Below are positions 23,471 through 36,200 of a stretch of 64,000 bases of DNA, one piece after another (the first letter of the stretch is position 1; every line of letters begins with the position of its first letter). The notes under the pieces were generated by a model that had not been told where the DNA came from, did not search any database, and saw only the letters and a list, made by a program, of their open reading frames with translations. The DNA is taken from NCBI GenBank assembly GCA_007570785.1, contig ML664174.1:647023-711022 (forward strand). Direction: 5' to 3'. The DNA comes from Antilocapra americana. Its lineage: Eukaryota; Chordata; Mammalia; Artiodactyla; Antilocapridae. Position numbers and translations under genes: made by a program.

Positions 23471-24344
23471 AAAAATGACCTAAGGTTCCCTCATCCCCAA
23501 AGAACTATTGCTAACAATTTAATATATTTCCTTCTCAGGCTTTTTTTCTTTGTATTTTTAATATGTGATTTTTCTCTCCCCTTATTTATTATAAAATAAC
23601 GTCCTACAAACTCTTCTCAAACATGATTGTTTAAATGACTGCATGACATAGCATCACATGGATGATACCATACTTTATAATGTATTTAACCCTTCTCTAG
23701 TCTTATAAATAATATTAAGGTAATCATTGTTACATGAATCTGTGGGTATCACATCAATTTTTAAAAGTGTATTTTATTTTTTAATAAGGTCTTGATTTTA
23801 CTTCTTAGATGTAGAGTCATTGACTCCAATGACATAAACATGTTTAAGTTTCATAATATATGCAACATAACTATTGGTCCCAAAATATATGAAAGATGAG
23901 CGAGAGATACACATGATGAGATAACGTTTTCACCTATCATGTTGGTCAAGATTTAAAGGACTGACACTGACAAAGAACTGACATGCCTAGTGTTGGTGAG
24001 GATGAGATCATATGTGTTCTTTTAAAGATATGTTGGTAAGAGAGCAAACTGACAATTTAAAAGTATATGTACAAGTGATGCATGAGTATCTTCTGATGAA
24101 ACTTCAATTAGTACAGAAATGTACAGTTAAAATTAAAAATTCTCCTTTAGACCCTCATCTTTACTCCCAATCAGTTGGTACATTTCTGGAGGGCAGATGG
24201 GTGACAAGTATGAAAGTTTAACATATACCTCGTTTTGACCCAGAATTTCCACTTCCAGAAATGTAACATAAGAACATATTACTTTCTTATAGATATAGAT
24301 AGGAGTGTTCATCTCAATACCATTAATAATAATAATAACAATAG

Positions 24345-24540
24345 CTAACACATCAGCAACTTACTATGTGCCAGGAACTGTTCTAAATCCATGACATACG
24401 TTCACTCGTTGGATTCTTACAACAGCCCTATGATAACAGTGCATACTGTGGTTATTCCTGTTTTAGTGAGAGGAAGGCTGAGTACCAAGAGGCCCCAAAG
24501 CTAGTAAGTGGCTCTAGGGATTCAATCTGGGCAGGCAGCC
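24345..24540 (+). repeat. MIR or L2-like ancient repeat
   Basis: ACTATGTGCCAGGAACTGTT, CTTACAACAGCCCTATGATA and AGAGGCCCCAAAGCTAGTAA match the common pattern of very old mammalian repeats. Family and strand are not certain. Confidence 0.5.
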
Positions 24541-25285
24541 CCATGTCTGGGTCACAGAGTGGCCACTCGTGGTCTCCTCTTCAATCGAGCTCCATCATCA
24601 AGTGCTCTCATCCCCGCCAGCCGTGACCATGGGTTTCTGCCGAGGTTCCCACCAGCCCACAAGCAAGAGCAAGGCAGCCAGCCCCTCCAGTGGCTCGGCC
24701 AGTGGCCACCCATGACCACCAGTACCACCAGTGCTGCCTGGGTGTCACTTTTACTAACAACTTGTGTGGAAGTGCCTGGTACCCTGGGGACGCCAGCCCC
24801 TACCACTCAAGTCCCCTCAAGGCCGACTCGGGCACTGATGGGCCACCACCCTTTTTGAGAAGTCCACACCCCTATTCATGGCCACGGTGTTGAAGTCCCC
24901 AGTTCCCCAGCATCCAGCAGCATGATCACGTGACCTGGCTTGGGAAACCATAGGAAGCAGCAGCCTGGTGGCCAGCCCAACAAAACCAACACCAGGCCCC
25001 TGTCCAGAGTGGCCACTGCCAGCCACCAGGCTTCCTTCCAAGGCCCTAGGCACTAAGAGCCCGGTCCCACCCTTCCCCTTCTCCCAGCTCCTCACCTCAA
25101 GACTTCACGGGCCGCAGCCAGCAGAAGCAGCTCCATTCTTTAATATCAGAACAGCAAAACGCCAAAAAGGAAGTTGAGAGAATCTCCCTCTTTACTATTC
25201 AAGCCACACGAGAACCTTCCCGACACCCCATAATTCTGTGTCTGGCACCAAGTGGAAAGTCAACCAGCAAAAAATTAAAAAAAAA
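24541..25285 (+). other. Unidentified GC-rich block ending in an A-rich tract
   Basis: This stretch of about 745 bases is clearly more GC-rich than its surroundings and ends in AAAAATTAAAAAAAAAA. Its frames are broken by stops and I recognise no protein in any of them. It could be an old processed pseudogene, an LTR fragment or conserved non-coding DNA. No call beyond this is justified. Confidence 0.3.
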
Positions 25286-25357
25286 ATCCAAGCAGACTCC
25301 ATGATCCATGCTCTCAACTCCTCTCTATGGCTATAACAATGAAAACAGAGGAATGAA

Positions 25358-25425
25358 TCTGTCTGCCTGGTGGGCCACTGTCCATGGGATTGCAAAGAGT
25401 TGGACAGGACTGAGCAACTAAGCAT
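25358..25425 (+). mobile_element. Bov-A unit fragment
   Basis: It reads GCCTGGTGGGCCACTGTCCA, TGGGATTGCAAAGAGTTGGA and CAGGACTGAGCAACTAAGCA, the 3' end of a Bov-tA type SINE in sense orientation. The head is absent. Confidence 0.85.
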
Positions 25426-27094
25426 ACACACACAGAAAGAGAATTTACCAAATAAATTATGGTCCATGCATAGGATGGACTACTGTCAGCTTTTACAATG
25501 TTGCTATAGATACATGTTCTTTGACACAAAAAAGGGAACAATGGAAAGCTACAGAACTATGTATTTATGATTCCATTTTATTTTTTTAAATAAATAGAAT
25601 TATGAAACTTACGGAACTTTGTACACAGAGAAAAAACTCGGAAAAAATGATGAACACCAAAATGTTGGCTGTGATTTTTTTTCCTGGGAGGCAGCTTTAT
25701 AAGTGTCTTTCTTCTCCTATTAACACATTTCCGTATTTGGGAAGTAAAATGACCCTGTATTACTTTCATGACTTTCACTTTTCAAGAAAAGCAGTAAACC
25801 TATTTTTAAAGGGTTGTGACAATAGTCACTTCTATCGGTGAGTGTGAGAGTGCTGCTAGTTAATCTTCAAACAGAAAGCATTGCTGCTTCAAGCCACACC
25901 CAGATCCAGGGCTCGGGCAGCAGGCTGGCCCCAGCGTTAGAGGTTTCCTGTTTCTTGGCTGCCCGGATGCAGAGTTTCCATGGCTGGCCTACAGAGATGG
26001 GCGTGACCGTCTCTGGGCAACCAGCCACGGCAGTGTCTGGCTGGACTTCCAGTTTCTGACATCAAAACATTCTTGCTGATTTTTGCTTCATCAAATACAC
26101 TGCGTCCTGTCCTTTACTCTAGTAGTTGTGCCATCCAGGGTACACGGATTACACCGAACACCAGAAACAACACCTTCAATAACCCACAAGGGAGATTTGG
26201 CAGTTGGTGGTTCTGTGCTCTTCTGTTTGTCTGTTTCTGTCTCTCTGTCTGGCTGTGTTGGTTTTGTTTCACACACAAGGCTCGGCGCCTGGTGTTGGAG
26301 GGATCTGAAATACCAAACTTCTAATGAGGAGACAAAAATCAGTCCAAATCAAGTGCTGAGGGAATATTTAACTGAGCACAAACCTGTTTGGTGACACTTG
26401 GCGGTCAGCCACTACTTGAACTCAGAGCATGAAGCTGGGGGAAGACATACTGATGGCTTCAGAAAGGAGAGAGCATTTCAGCTGGATTTTAAAAGAGGAG
26501 GAGAGGGTCATCGGGTGAGAAAGCAGAAGGGCCTTCCAGGGGGAGGGAGCAGCAGGTGGGGAGATCTGGAGGCACGAAGCAGTCTGGTAAGCTCAGGAAA
26601 CGCAGCCCAGGACAGCGCAACACAGGTAACGGCTGAGGGTAGGGGCTCCAGAGGAGTTAGAGTAAGACCGTGGCTACCAGGAGCCAAGACATCTGCACCT
26701 TACCGGAAATAGGAAGCTAGCAAAGGCTTTGATTCCATGGAGGGGTGTACGCAGACCTACATTTTAGAAAATTAATGTCAATGACAATGTTGCTGAGAAA
26801 ACTGAAACCACCCAAAGGGACTTCCCGCATGCACCGAGCTCCCATCACCGCATCTACCCACCTGCCACCACCTGCCTGCCTTTCCCCTGCCACCACCGAT
26901 GAACTGAGGGTTCTCATCTCTAAATTCAGCCCTCCTCATCTGCACCACATCACACCCCCTCCTTCCTACCCAAAGACAAGGCTCTGGAAATTCTCCCCCT
27001 CTTGCCTACATTAACAAATATTATCTTTCTATGACATCATTGCTATTAGCCTACAAATATCCTGTTATGCCTCCTATCCTGAGAAATTCTCTTT

Positions 27095-27910
27095 TTTTAA
27101 ATTTAATTTTTACTGGAGTATAATTGATTTACAATGTGGTCTTAGTTTCTGATGTACAGTTATACATATATATTATTCCTTTCCAGCTTCTTTTGCACTA
27201 TAGGTTATTACAAGATATTAAATACAGTTCCTTATGCTATGTAGTAAGTCCTTGTTTTTTAAGTCCTTGTTGTTTATCATTTGCTTTTATGTAGTAGTGT
27301 GCATATGTTATTCCCAAATTCCAAATTTATCCCTCCCTCCATCTCCCCTTTGGTAATCAAAAATTTGCTTTCTATGTCTGTGAGTCTATTTCTGTTTCAT
27401 AAAAAAGTTCCTTTGTATCATTTTTTTAGATTTCACTTAAAAGTGATATCATATATTTGTCTTTCTCTGAATTAGTTCACTTAGTATAGTCATCTCTAGG
27501 CCCATCTATGTTGCTGGAAATGGCATTATCCCATTCTTTTGTATGGCTGAGTGGTACCCCATTGTATGTATGCACCACACATTCTTTACTCATTCGTCTA
27601 TTGATAGACATTTAGGTTGCTTCCCTATCTTGGCTACTGTAAGTAGTACAGGCATGGGTGGGGGGGGGGTGAGTGTATCTTTTCTTCCACACAGCAAGCA
27701 GGATCTTAGCTCCCCATTCAAGGATGGAATTTGTACTCCCTGCAGTGGAAGCTTGAAGCCCTAACCACTGGACTGCCAGGGAATTCCCGGCATGTATCTT
27801 TTTGAGATAGAATTTTTTCCTGATATAAGCCCAGGAGTGGGATTGCTGGATCATATGGTAACTATGTTTAGGAACCGCCATACTGTTCTCCACAGTGACT
27901 GCACCAGTTT
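27095..27910 (-). mobile_element. L1 3' part, antisense, split by a CHR SINE
   Basis: A T-rich start, then TTTACTGGAGTATAATTGAT and a diverged ORF2 3' region (CAGTGACTGCACCAG side), continuing after the SINE with TTTGAGATAGAATTTTTTCC and GGAGTGGGATTGCTGGATCA. These are standard antisense L1 ORF2/3' sequences. Confidence 0.85.
27684..27792 (-). mobile_element. CHR-type SINE nested in L1, with 10-bp target-site duplication
   Basis: An inverted tRNA-like element (AGCAAGCAGGATCTTAGCTC ... CCACTGGACTGCCAGGGAAT). TGTATCTTTT at 27674-27683 recurs at 27793-27802 and interrupts the L1, so the insertion came after the L1. Confidence 0.88.
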
Positions 27911-29510
27911 CCAACCCACCAATGGCATGGGAGGGTTCCTTGGAGAAACCCTCTCTGACCTCACTTCTCTTTCCAGCTACTTTCCCATTTCTCTCTTCCT
28001 TACAAAACACCTTGAAAAAGTGGTCACAGTCAATGTCACTAATTCCTCTTCTTGCCTCTCTTTAAAATTCAGTCCAACCAGACTTCCTCTGCCCTCCACT
28101 CTACCAAAACTGCTCTGATAAAGACCCCAAGTGACTCTGAATAACATCTGGAATTACTAACTTCAGTGGTCAATTCACAATCCTTATGTGACTTGACCTC
28201 TCTCGTCTCCTAGAAACACTTCCTCCCAGGACCTTATACACCCCTGGACCAGACTAGACTAGACTTCTTCCTACTTCACTGATTGCTCTTTATGTTTCCT
28301 GTTTGGGTCCCCTCTTGCCCAGCCTCTTCATGTTATTAAGTCCTAAGACTCAGACTTCAGCCCCCTACTCCTCTCTGTCTACATTCACTCCTTGAATGAG
28401 TACATCCATCTATATACCAGCAACTCTCAACTGTATATTTCTAGCCCAGATCTCCCCATTGGACCCTAGGCCTAGTTATCCAACTGCTTTCTCAGCGTCC
28501 TCATTGAGATGTCTAATCACTATTTTAAATTTATCACTTCTAAACCTGGGCTCCTGATATTCCTCCCCAAGTCTGTTTCTTCCATAGCCTTCCCCATCTC
28601 AGTTCATGCAACTCCATCCCTCCAGGCCGAACACTTTGGAGTCATCATCAGTGATGCTTCTTTTTCTCTTGGGCCTCACATCCAATCTGTTATTAATAGT
28701 AAACCCCACTGCTTTCAATTTTGACATATATCCAGGATCTGACACCACTTCCCACTTCTGTTGCTGTCACCCTGGTCCAAGCTATCTCATCTGAATTATT
28801 ATCATCTAGATGATCACAAGAGCCTCCTAAGCCATCTCTCTGTTTCAACTCTTCCTCACCACCCCTGGATTATTCCCCACCCGGTAAAGAACGAGCCTTT
28901 TAAAACTAAGTCAGGTCACGTTGCACATAGCCTTCCTCGTTTATCTCAGAGTAAAGGCCAATATTTTCACAGTTATCAACAAGGCCCTGTATATTGGCCT
29001 TCCATTCTTTAATAAGTTATTACATTATCCATTCTTTAATAAGTCTCCCTTTGAATGAGTGTTAGCTCCACTCAGGCAGAGGATTTTGTTGTTGTTGTTG
29101 TTGTTGTCACCACTCAGCCCATATTTGTTGAATGAATAAATGAATGAATGCATAAAAACGACCAGAGTGAGGAGAGGCTAGAGGATGGGGACCAGTCATG
29201 AGGTATTGGAACTGCCCAGGTGAAAAGTTATGAGATGTAGAGTCAGGGAAACAGAATGGGAATAATATGGCAGAATGTAGTTCAGAGTCATTTTTTCCCC
29301 AAAATTTACCAGCCATAGTGACCACATGTTGAGGATAAGAAGATGGGCAGGGGTCAAAGAGGCTCTCCAGCTTCTGGACTGAACAAAAAGAGAGGTGGCA
29401 GAGAGATAAGGCAGAGGGCAGCCATAGAGTCTGGGTTTGAAAACGTAGAGTTTAGGAAGTGTTCACTAAGAATAACTATAACCAAACCCTTCTTTTTGGA
29501 AGCTGTGCTG

Positions 29511-29835
29511 TGCTTTGTCACTCAGTCATGTCTGACTCTTTGCGACCCCATGGACTGTAGCCCCCCAGGATCCACTGTCTCTGGGGATTCTCCAGGCAAG
29601 AATACAGGAGTGGATTGCCATGCCCTCCTCCAGGGGATATTCCCAACCCAGAGATCGAACCCAGGTCTCCTGCATTGCAAGTGGATTCTTTACTGTCTGA
29701 GCTACCAGGGAAACCTAAGAATACTGGAATGGGTAGCCCATCCCTTCTCCAGAGGAGCTTCCCAACCCACAAATCAAACCAGGGTCTTCTGCATTGTAGG
29801 AAGATTCTTTACCAGCTGAACTACCAGGAAAGCCC
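29511..29835 (-). mobile_element. Two adjacent Bov-tA SINE units
   Basis: The first unit is complete (A unit plus tRNA head ending CTACCAGGGAAACC). It is followed at once by a second, headed partial unit (AAGAATACTGGAATGGGTAG ... CTACCAGGAAAGCCC). Both are in reverse orientation. They are either a tandem insertion or a duplication of part of the element. Confidence 0.9.
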
Positions 29836-30654
29836 CTTTTAACTGAAAATATACATGGTTTGTGTTATTGTCATTTAGTCCCTCTAAGTTAAAATATCAA
29901 TTGTGTCAGTGTAGTGATTGTTATTGCTTAGAAAGCAGCTAATGTATATGCAATGATCGAGTTATGCTTATTAGATGATATGATTTTAAAATAATTTTTT
30001 TCATATTATACAAATAGTGTATATTCATTGCCAAATGATCACAGAAAGTTAAATGTTTCTCTCTCCAAGAGGTGGTAAACCATCCAAACCGTTGGTAAAA
30101 CTTGGCAATAGCAAATTCTTTCATTTATATTAATTTGGCAAATCACTAATTTTTATTTTTTTTTAGTAATTTACAAATGTCTTACTTATTCAAAGCCAGA
30201 ATCTCCTAATTGACCTGAGAACCTAGCCTTCTTTCAGTGACATTTCCCTCAAAATGGCACACAGTTGCCATTGCCTCATACCCTTCACCCTAGCGCTGGC
30301 ATGAAGTTGCCCTCAGGGAGTTGTGTTGAGTGTCTGCCAGCTGCCAGCCAGTTCCAAATGGAGGCTGTGGTTCAAGTCAACCAACTAGAACCCACTGGCT
30401 TCAGAAGAGCTGGGATTTCCTAAAGCAGAGAATTCCAAGCAAGCTTCAAGATGAAAATGCGAAGAAAGCAAAGTCTATCGCACCAGCATTTGTACTAGAG
30501 AAGCAATCAGGAGTGGAAATCTATAGAGAAAAAAGGAATTCGTTTAAATTTTCCAGGAAAGGATGAATCTGCTTAACAGGCAGAGAAGTCAGTCTCTTAT
30601 GCAGGTCTTCTTATCTTTGGGGAGGGAGCTGAAGTGTGTTTGCATTAAGAGACT

Positions 30655-30770
30655 TGGAATCTTAGTAACTGAGAGCCATTCTTAACCTCGATGTGCCTCA
30701 ATGTCCTCATCTACAAAATGGGAGAATTACACCAGCTGTCAAGGTTGGTGCGAGATGTAATGACTTTACA
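30655..30770 (+). repeat. MIR-like ancient SINE
   Basis: GTGCCTCAATGTCCTCATCT and ACAAAATGGGAGAATTACAC match the MIR 3' core. Limits are approximate. Confidence 0.5.
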
Positions 30771-31365
30771 TATATGAATGTTTCATAAACTCGAAGTGCC
30801 TCATACCTGCTACCCAAAGCCTCCTGCGTATACACTAGCTCCTGGCTCAAGTGCAGCGTATTTTGATATTCATTAGAATAAAACAGCTTTATGCAGCCTT
30901 TTCAAACATTGCTCCCTCATTCTCCCATACCTTCATCCCAGTCCCTTATTGTGTTTTTTCTTCATAGAAGTTATCACGACCTGAAAATGTACTTATTTAT
31001 TCTCTCTTCCCCTGCTAGATGTCCTGCTCTATGAGAGCAAGACTATGCTGTTTTATTCACCACAGAATCTCCAAGTGTCCAGAAGAAGTCTTGATGTACA
31101 GTAGATGCTTAAAAAGCAGCTGTGAGAATGTTGAAAGATAAATGCATGATCCGACTCTTCCAGGAGTAGGACCGCATAGTGGTCAATCAGCACGTTCTCA
31201 AACTTCAGTTTGCTTGTTTCAAAGACAGGTGCCCTAACACAGCACTGAGGACTTCTGATTAAGCAGGACTGGCAGGCCTACTGGATCTGCTATTTTTAAC
31301 AAGTGCCTGGGGTGATTCTGTTGCAGAGAGTCACTCTGAATCAAGACAAATCTTATTCTGACTCC

Positions 31366-31490
31366 AGCCTGACACTTACTAACTATATGACCTTAGGGAG
31401 GCAACTTCTTAATTCCTCTGAGCCTGCTTCCTTTATCTGTAAAATAGGACTGACACTATTCCCACGGAGCTGTTATGAGAATTAAATCAG
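31366..31490 (+). repeat. MIR-like ancient SINE upstream of PROX2
   Basis: It reads CTTACTAACTATATGACCTT, then GGCAACTTCTTAATTCCTCT, GAGCCTGCTTCCTTTATCTG and TAAAATAGGACTGACA. This is one of the better-preserved MIR copies in the window. Confidence 0.65.
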
Positions 31491-31817
31491 GTAATGGGTG
31501 TCAAGATATTGGCACAATGCCAGTTACACAACTGGCTGCCACATCATTATTATGGATTATTTTATTGTTATTGTCCTGGCAGGACAAGAAATTTCTTTTG
31601 GGCATGTCTTCAAACTGTGGTCTGGACCAGCAGCATCACCTGGGAGCTGGTTGGGGATACAGAATCAATGGCTGCCAACTCCAGACCTGCTGACTCAGAA
31701 TCTGCATTTTAACAGGATTCAAGCTGATTCGTTTGCACGGTCAAGTTTGAGACGCACTGCTCAAAGTCACAGGTCCTGTTTTCTCTCCTCCCTGTTTTCT
31801 CTCCTCTCTGTTTTCAG

Positions 31818-31968
31818 AGTCTGCCCAGGAGGTGAGTGAGCGCCTGGCATTCCAGAGTCTGAATCCTTCCTCTAAGTGGAGAAGAGAAATCCTCAGCTCC
31901 CTGGAGGTGCACCTCCAGCTGACAGCTTTCTCGCAGAACCCTGACTATAGCGTCTGTGGAGCCAAGAG
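31818..31968 (+). other. PROX2: PROX2 5' untranslated part of exon 1, with candidate acceptor
   Basis: A pyrimidine-rich tract (CTCTCCTCTCTGTTTTCAG) ends at 31817, which looks like a splice acceptor joining a non-coding upstream exon to this exon. No upstream exon could be identified by sequence alone. The alternative is transcription starting inside this segment. Confidence 0.5.
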
Positions 31969-33264
31969 ATGGATCCAAACTCCAGCTTGCTTTCAGGTCC
32001 AGCCCAGTATCTGACAGAACCTTGTATGGAAGGTGGAAGAAGCCTGTCCTCCAGGGAGCAGAGCAGATGCTCCCCCTTTGCCTGGAGTCAGGTCCCCAGC
32101 TCCAGCCTCTCCGACCCTGACTGCTTTGGGGATGAGCACATCCAAGCAAAGAGGGCCAGAGTAGAGACCATCGTCCGAGGCATGTTCCTCTCCCCATCCG
32201 CTCTGGGGCCAGGTAGAGCCCCTGCCGGGGATGGCCCAAGCCACCCAGAGAAGGCCCGGGGGCGGAAGAGGAAGCAGAGCCTTCCCGTGCAGCAAGGCCC
32301 CCTGGAGCCAGGCCCCACCAGGAACCGGGGCAGCGGCAGGAAGGGGGGCCCTCGGGTGAGAGGACAGCTGCACCTGCTGAGGCAGCAGGTGAGACACCTG
32401 CAGGAGTGTATCCGGCAGGCCATGGAGCCCAGGGCTGCAGCTCAGGGCCCTCCGACGGCAGGCCAGAGGAGCGGCTCTGGGTCTGGGCCCTGGGGGATGC
32501 ACAGCGACCACCACCACTGCCAGGGGTCCATCGGGGACCTCTCCAGGGTGGAGAAACACAGAGTGTCTGAGATCCAATACCTGTCTGAGGGGCCCAGGTT
32601 TCTTCCCTCTGGAGCACGGGCCTGGCTGGAGAGTCTGAAGAAAGAACTGACGGGGGCCATCGCCCAGGCTGTGGACTCGGTTTTACAAAAGGCACTGGTG
32701 GATCCAGCGGGGCACCTGACTCAGCTGGGTGGGAGGTTCCAGGGGCCGGTGCCAGATGGGAGAAGTGAGCCCTCGCCTCCTGAGGGCGGTGCCCGTAAAG
32801 ATCCACTTCCTCTGGCGGCCTTGCCCAGACGGGCCCAGCCACCAGCGGAGGCTCCGCTGGGAAGCTTATCGCTGGCCAAGCCTCTAGATTCTCCCAGGTA
32901 CCCCGTCTCTCCGAGAATGATCCCCAAACCCTATCAGGCTCCCCCAGCAGACTGTCCCTTGGCGGTTGCATCTGCCCACATCCAGGAGGAGTGGATTCTC
33001 GGCCAGCTACTGAGCCACGGGCCCGGCGGCCGCTGGAGGGGTGGTCTTCCTCAGGACCCGTCTGCCCGGAGCCAGCCCTCCTCGGAGGTGGCCCTGCGAC
33101 CTTGGGGAGTTGCCAAACTGCGACCTCTGGCCTTGGGCCAGCAGCAGTGCCCCCGGCCCTTGATGTCCACCTGTTTGGAAAGACTACCCCTCGTTCCCCC
33201 TGTGAAAATGGAGCCAGGTGGCCTGCAGGCCATCACGGGCGCGTTTCCTCTCTCTGCGGCCCAC
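31969..33264 (+). CDS. PROX2: PROX2 coding exon 1 (large N-terminal exon)
   Basis: 432 codons from [10 protein letters not shown] to PLSAAH. It carries the conserved QAKRARVE motif, the RKRK basic patch, the Leu-rich segment [14 protein letters not shown] and the [14 protein letters not shown] helix. It ends on the complete codon CAC, immediately before ATATCCTTT. Without splicing the frame runs on for 29 more codons to a stop at 33352-33354. The exon is GC-rich relative to its flanks, as is common for coding exons in such regions. Confidence 0.93.
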
Positions 33265-36200
33265 ATATCCTTTTTGGGTAATCGGGGTTCTCGTTTGTCC
33301 CAGCCCAGGGAGACAGGAACTCTGGACGCTGAGGGGAGGTTAGGGGACAAATAACCGCCTGGCACAGGGACCCGCTCTTCTCTCCTGGTGGGGGTGGGTG
33401 GTCTTCTTAATGTTCGTTCTGGAGCTTCCTTCCCCTGTGGCTCATAGCTGTTAGGTTCCTGAGAAAGTGGTGACCCTGTTCTGAGATCTAAGAGTTTGGG
33501 AGAGTTTCTTCACCTTCTTCTGTAACATAGATTCTACCACTACGGAATTAGTCCTTTGGGTCTGAAAGGGTTTTATTTTTAAACCCACATGGGCTCCGAA
33601 AATATGACAAACACTCTGTAGAAGGAAGAACCCCATCACTGAGACGTCAGCTGCTCTTACACCTCTGCAGAACAAGTCAAAGGAATGACCTCACCTGAGG
33701 TGTGGCTCCCGGAAACCTCTAGACATCTCCTTAATTGAGACATCTCATTAAATTGCATCTCCTTGTGTCTGTGGAGTCACACAAGGAGAGGTGAATAGTC
33801 ATGCCCCTTCTACCTGGCAAGCTGTGGTGAAGGTGCCAGGATGGAGTGGAACCAGCTCACCGCCACCCCAGGCTGGCTCTTGTGTCCTAAAAGCTATGAG
33901 CGCCACCTGCTGGTCACAAGTGTTGGAAACACTGCCCAAGCTGGGACACCCCTGAGTTCTTTTCTTGGCAGGCAGGGAGCAATAGCTACAAACAAACCCA
34001 ATGCTGAGAGCATCTCGCCAGCCACCAGTACCCCTTTCAGGCAGTAGACACGGAGATATCACCGTAGACAGATTTTCTTGTCAGGTGAAAGCCCTTTGTG
34101 AGAGAAGCTATCTGTCCAGGCCTTTGATCAAGAGGCCACTGGTTAAGACTCCCTGTCAGAGTCAGGTAGTGGAAGAACCTCAAGAACTCAGTCCCCAGAG
34201 ATTCTCTGCTGATCTTCCCCTGGGAAGGGTATTCTGCTATTTCAGAAAAGCACCTCCTGTGTGCCTGGCCCTGCCTCGTGAAATGAGGCTTGGGCTCCCA
34301 GAGCTTCAGGACGTTTTCAGGGGCCACCCGCAGGGCCTGGCTGCCCCGGTCGTGTAGTTGGCTTCTTTTGGAACAATTTGGGGCCCCAAGGCAGCATCCT
34401 GGCCCCAATTGTTCCCTCATTCTAGAATTATAAATTTGTTCTTCTGGGCCTTGAAAACACAGAAGAGCAAGATGCTTAAGCATAAAAGAACTTTCCATTC
34501 ACATGACACCCCTGTGAACAGGTGGAGCGGGTACGATGATGAGACAATGAGTGACCGCACACCTCCTGGGCAGCAGGCTTTGGGACCAACAGTTCCCCTG
34601 GGCACTGCCACCTAGACACAGTTCTGAAACTCAAAATGCTCTGAAAACCTCTATGATTTCTTTCTCCTAAGGTTGATGGGAAATTCTCTTGGTTGCAAAA
34701 CCAGACCTGTGCTGTGTGCTAAGTCGCTTCAGTCGTGTCCAACTCTTTGCGATCCCATGGACTGTAGCCCGCCAGGATCCTCTGTCCATGGGATTCTCCA
34801 GGCAAGAATACTGGAGTGAGTTGCCATGCCTTCCTCCAGGGGATCTTCCCGTCCCAGGGATCGAACCTGTATCTCCTGTGTCTCCTGCATTGGCAGGCAG
34901 GTTTTTTTTTTTTACCACCAGCAGCACCTGGGAAGCCCTATCTGTGCTGATAGGAGGCCTTTTATAGACTATCTCACTTAGCACGATTAGTCATTGATTT
35001 TGCTGTGGGACCTTTAAACTATCTGATTAGACAGCTGCCACAGACCCTGCTGTGGGTGGTAACTGACACATTGTACACGCTGTACCTTCATAAAATAAAT
35101 CCTGAAACCTGGAGTCCATTTGGTCCAGGATAAGGGGTTGTGAGCCCAAGTTACTTCACCATCCTCAAGTATCCATTCTAGATCAGTGTCCGAGAGGGAC
35201 AGAAAAGCAGGCTATCTTGCCCAAAGTCAGACACAGCAGAGCCAGGATTCAAAGCCAGCATCTGACTGCCAAGCACAAGTTTCAACCACTACCCTCCACA
35301 GTTTAGAAATGGGGCCCAGAGAAGGTTAAGGGGCTTGCCCAGGGTCACACGGGAACTAGGTGGCAAAATCTATTATCTGAAGCTGGGTCTTTGAACTCCC
35401 AATCCAGGAGTCTTTCCACAGCACTGATGAAGGATAAGAAGTAGGGCTAATGAGGCAGGGGGCAGGGGCCTCCTGGACAGCGGCCCGGGCGCCTGGGCCA
35501 GCTATAGTTGTAATCAGTTGTCTGGTATCCTTCGGGTAAACTGACCTGTCCTACTGAGAAGCCTTCATTGTCCTAAAGCTACAGCTCTCAGGCCTCAGCT
35601 CCAAGGCTACCCTGCATGCTTTCCACGCAGCCGTAGGATTGTTCCTGGGAATGCTAAGTGTTCTAGTGTAAGACTATTTCTCTACCACCCTGGTGCCAAG
35701 TTTTCACGCCACAGCTGCCTGCTCTTATTAAAGGGGAAAGGATCTGTTCCCAGAGTGAGAGGCATGCGTTGGAATAGAATCGCCATAGTTAATCGTGGAT
35801 TAAAGTTGACAATTCAATCACTCATTCCTTCATTCACCAAACATTTATTGAGCACCTACTCTGCTCCTAGCACCAGGCTAGGCATGTGAAATACAAAGAT
35901 GAAAGGGTAAGGCCCTTGCTCTCAAGGAGCTCACAGTCTAAATGGGGAGACAAACATGCAATAAGAATCCCAATCACGTCATTCTTACAAAAAACGACTT
36001 ATACAAAGAGTGTTGGTAGCCCAGGGTAAGGAAGGCGTAATTCAGCAAGGAAGGATTTCACAGCAGAGGGGGCATCTGAGTTGAGACGGGAAGGGTGAGG
36101 GGGAAGTTCTGCCAGGCAAATGGAGAGAAATGCAGCCCAGCAATTGGAGCTTCTTGAGCCAAAGCAAACTGTGATCTGGTACTCAGTCTGGTTAGGCGCT

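Larger units (their letters stand above)
16961..31817. other. DLST-PROX2 intergenic region
   Basis: Apart from the repeats listed separately (Bov-A2, Bov-tA, CHR, L1 and MIR pieces, the 17-bp tandem and the GC-rich block at 24.5-25.3 kb) I see no gene. Short open frames, for example the 78-codon frame at 30330-30566, have no recognisable product, no homologous partner exon and no clear splice context. Enhancers for either gene could lie here but leave no signature I can read. Confidence 0.6.

Noticed and set aside
30330..30566. A 78-codon plus-strand frame (SKLQDENAKKAKSIAPAFVL ...) 1.2 kb upstream of PROX2.
   Set aside because: No recognisable family, no conserved start context or splice partner seen. 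It could be a real short exon but nothing in the sequence supports that over chance.
31814..32971. A 385-codon minus-strand frame across PROX2 exon 1.
   Set aside because: It is the shadow of the PROX2 coding exon in GC-rich sequence. The plus-strand translation has clear prospero-family motifs; the minus-strand one has none.
33265..33354. Reading PROX2 as frameshifted, or ending at the exon 1 stop at 33352-33354, as a pseudogene.
   Set aside because: Using the GT donor breaks the frame, but the U12-type AT donor at 33265 with the matching branch point restores phase 0, and all domain exons are intact and conserved.
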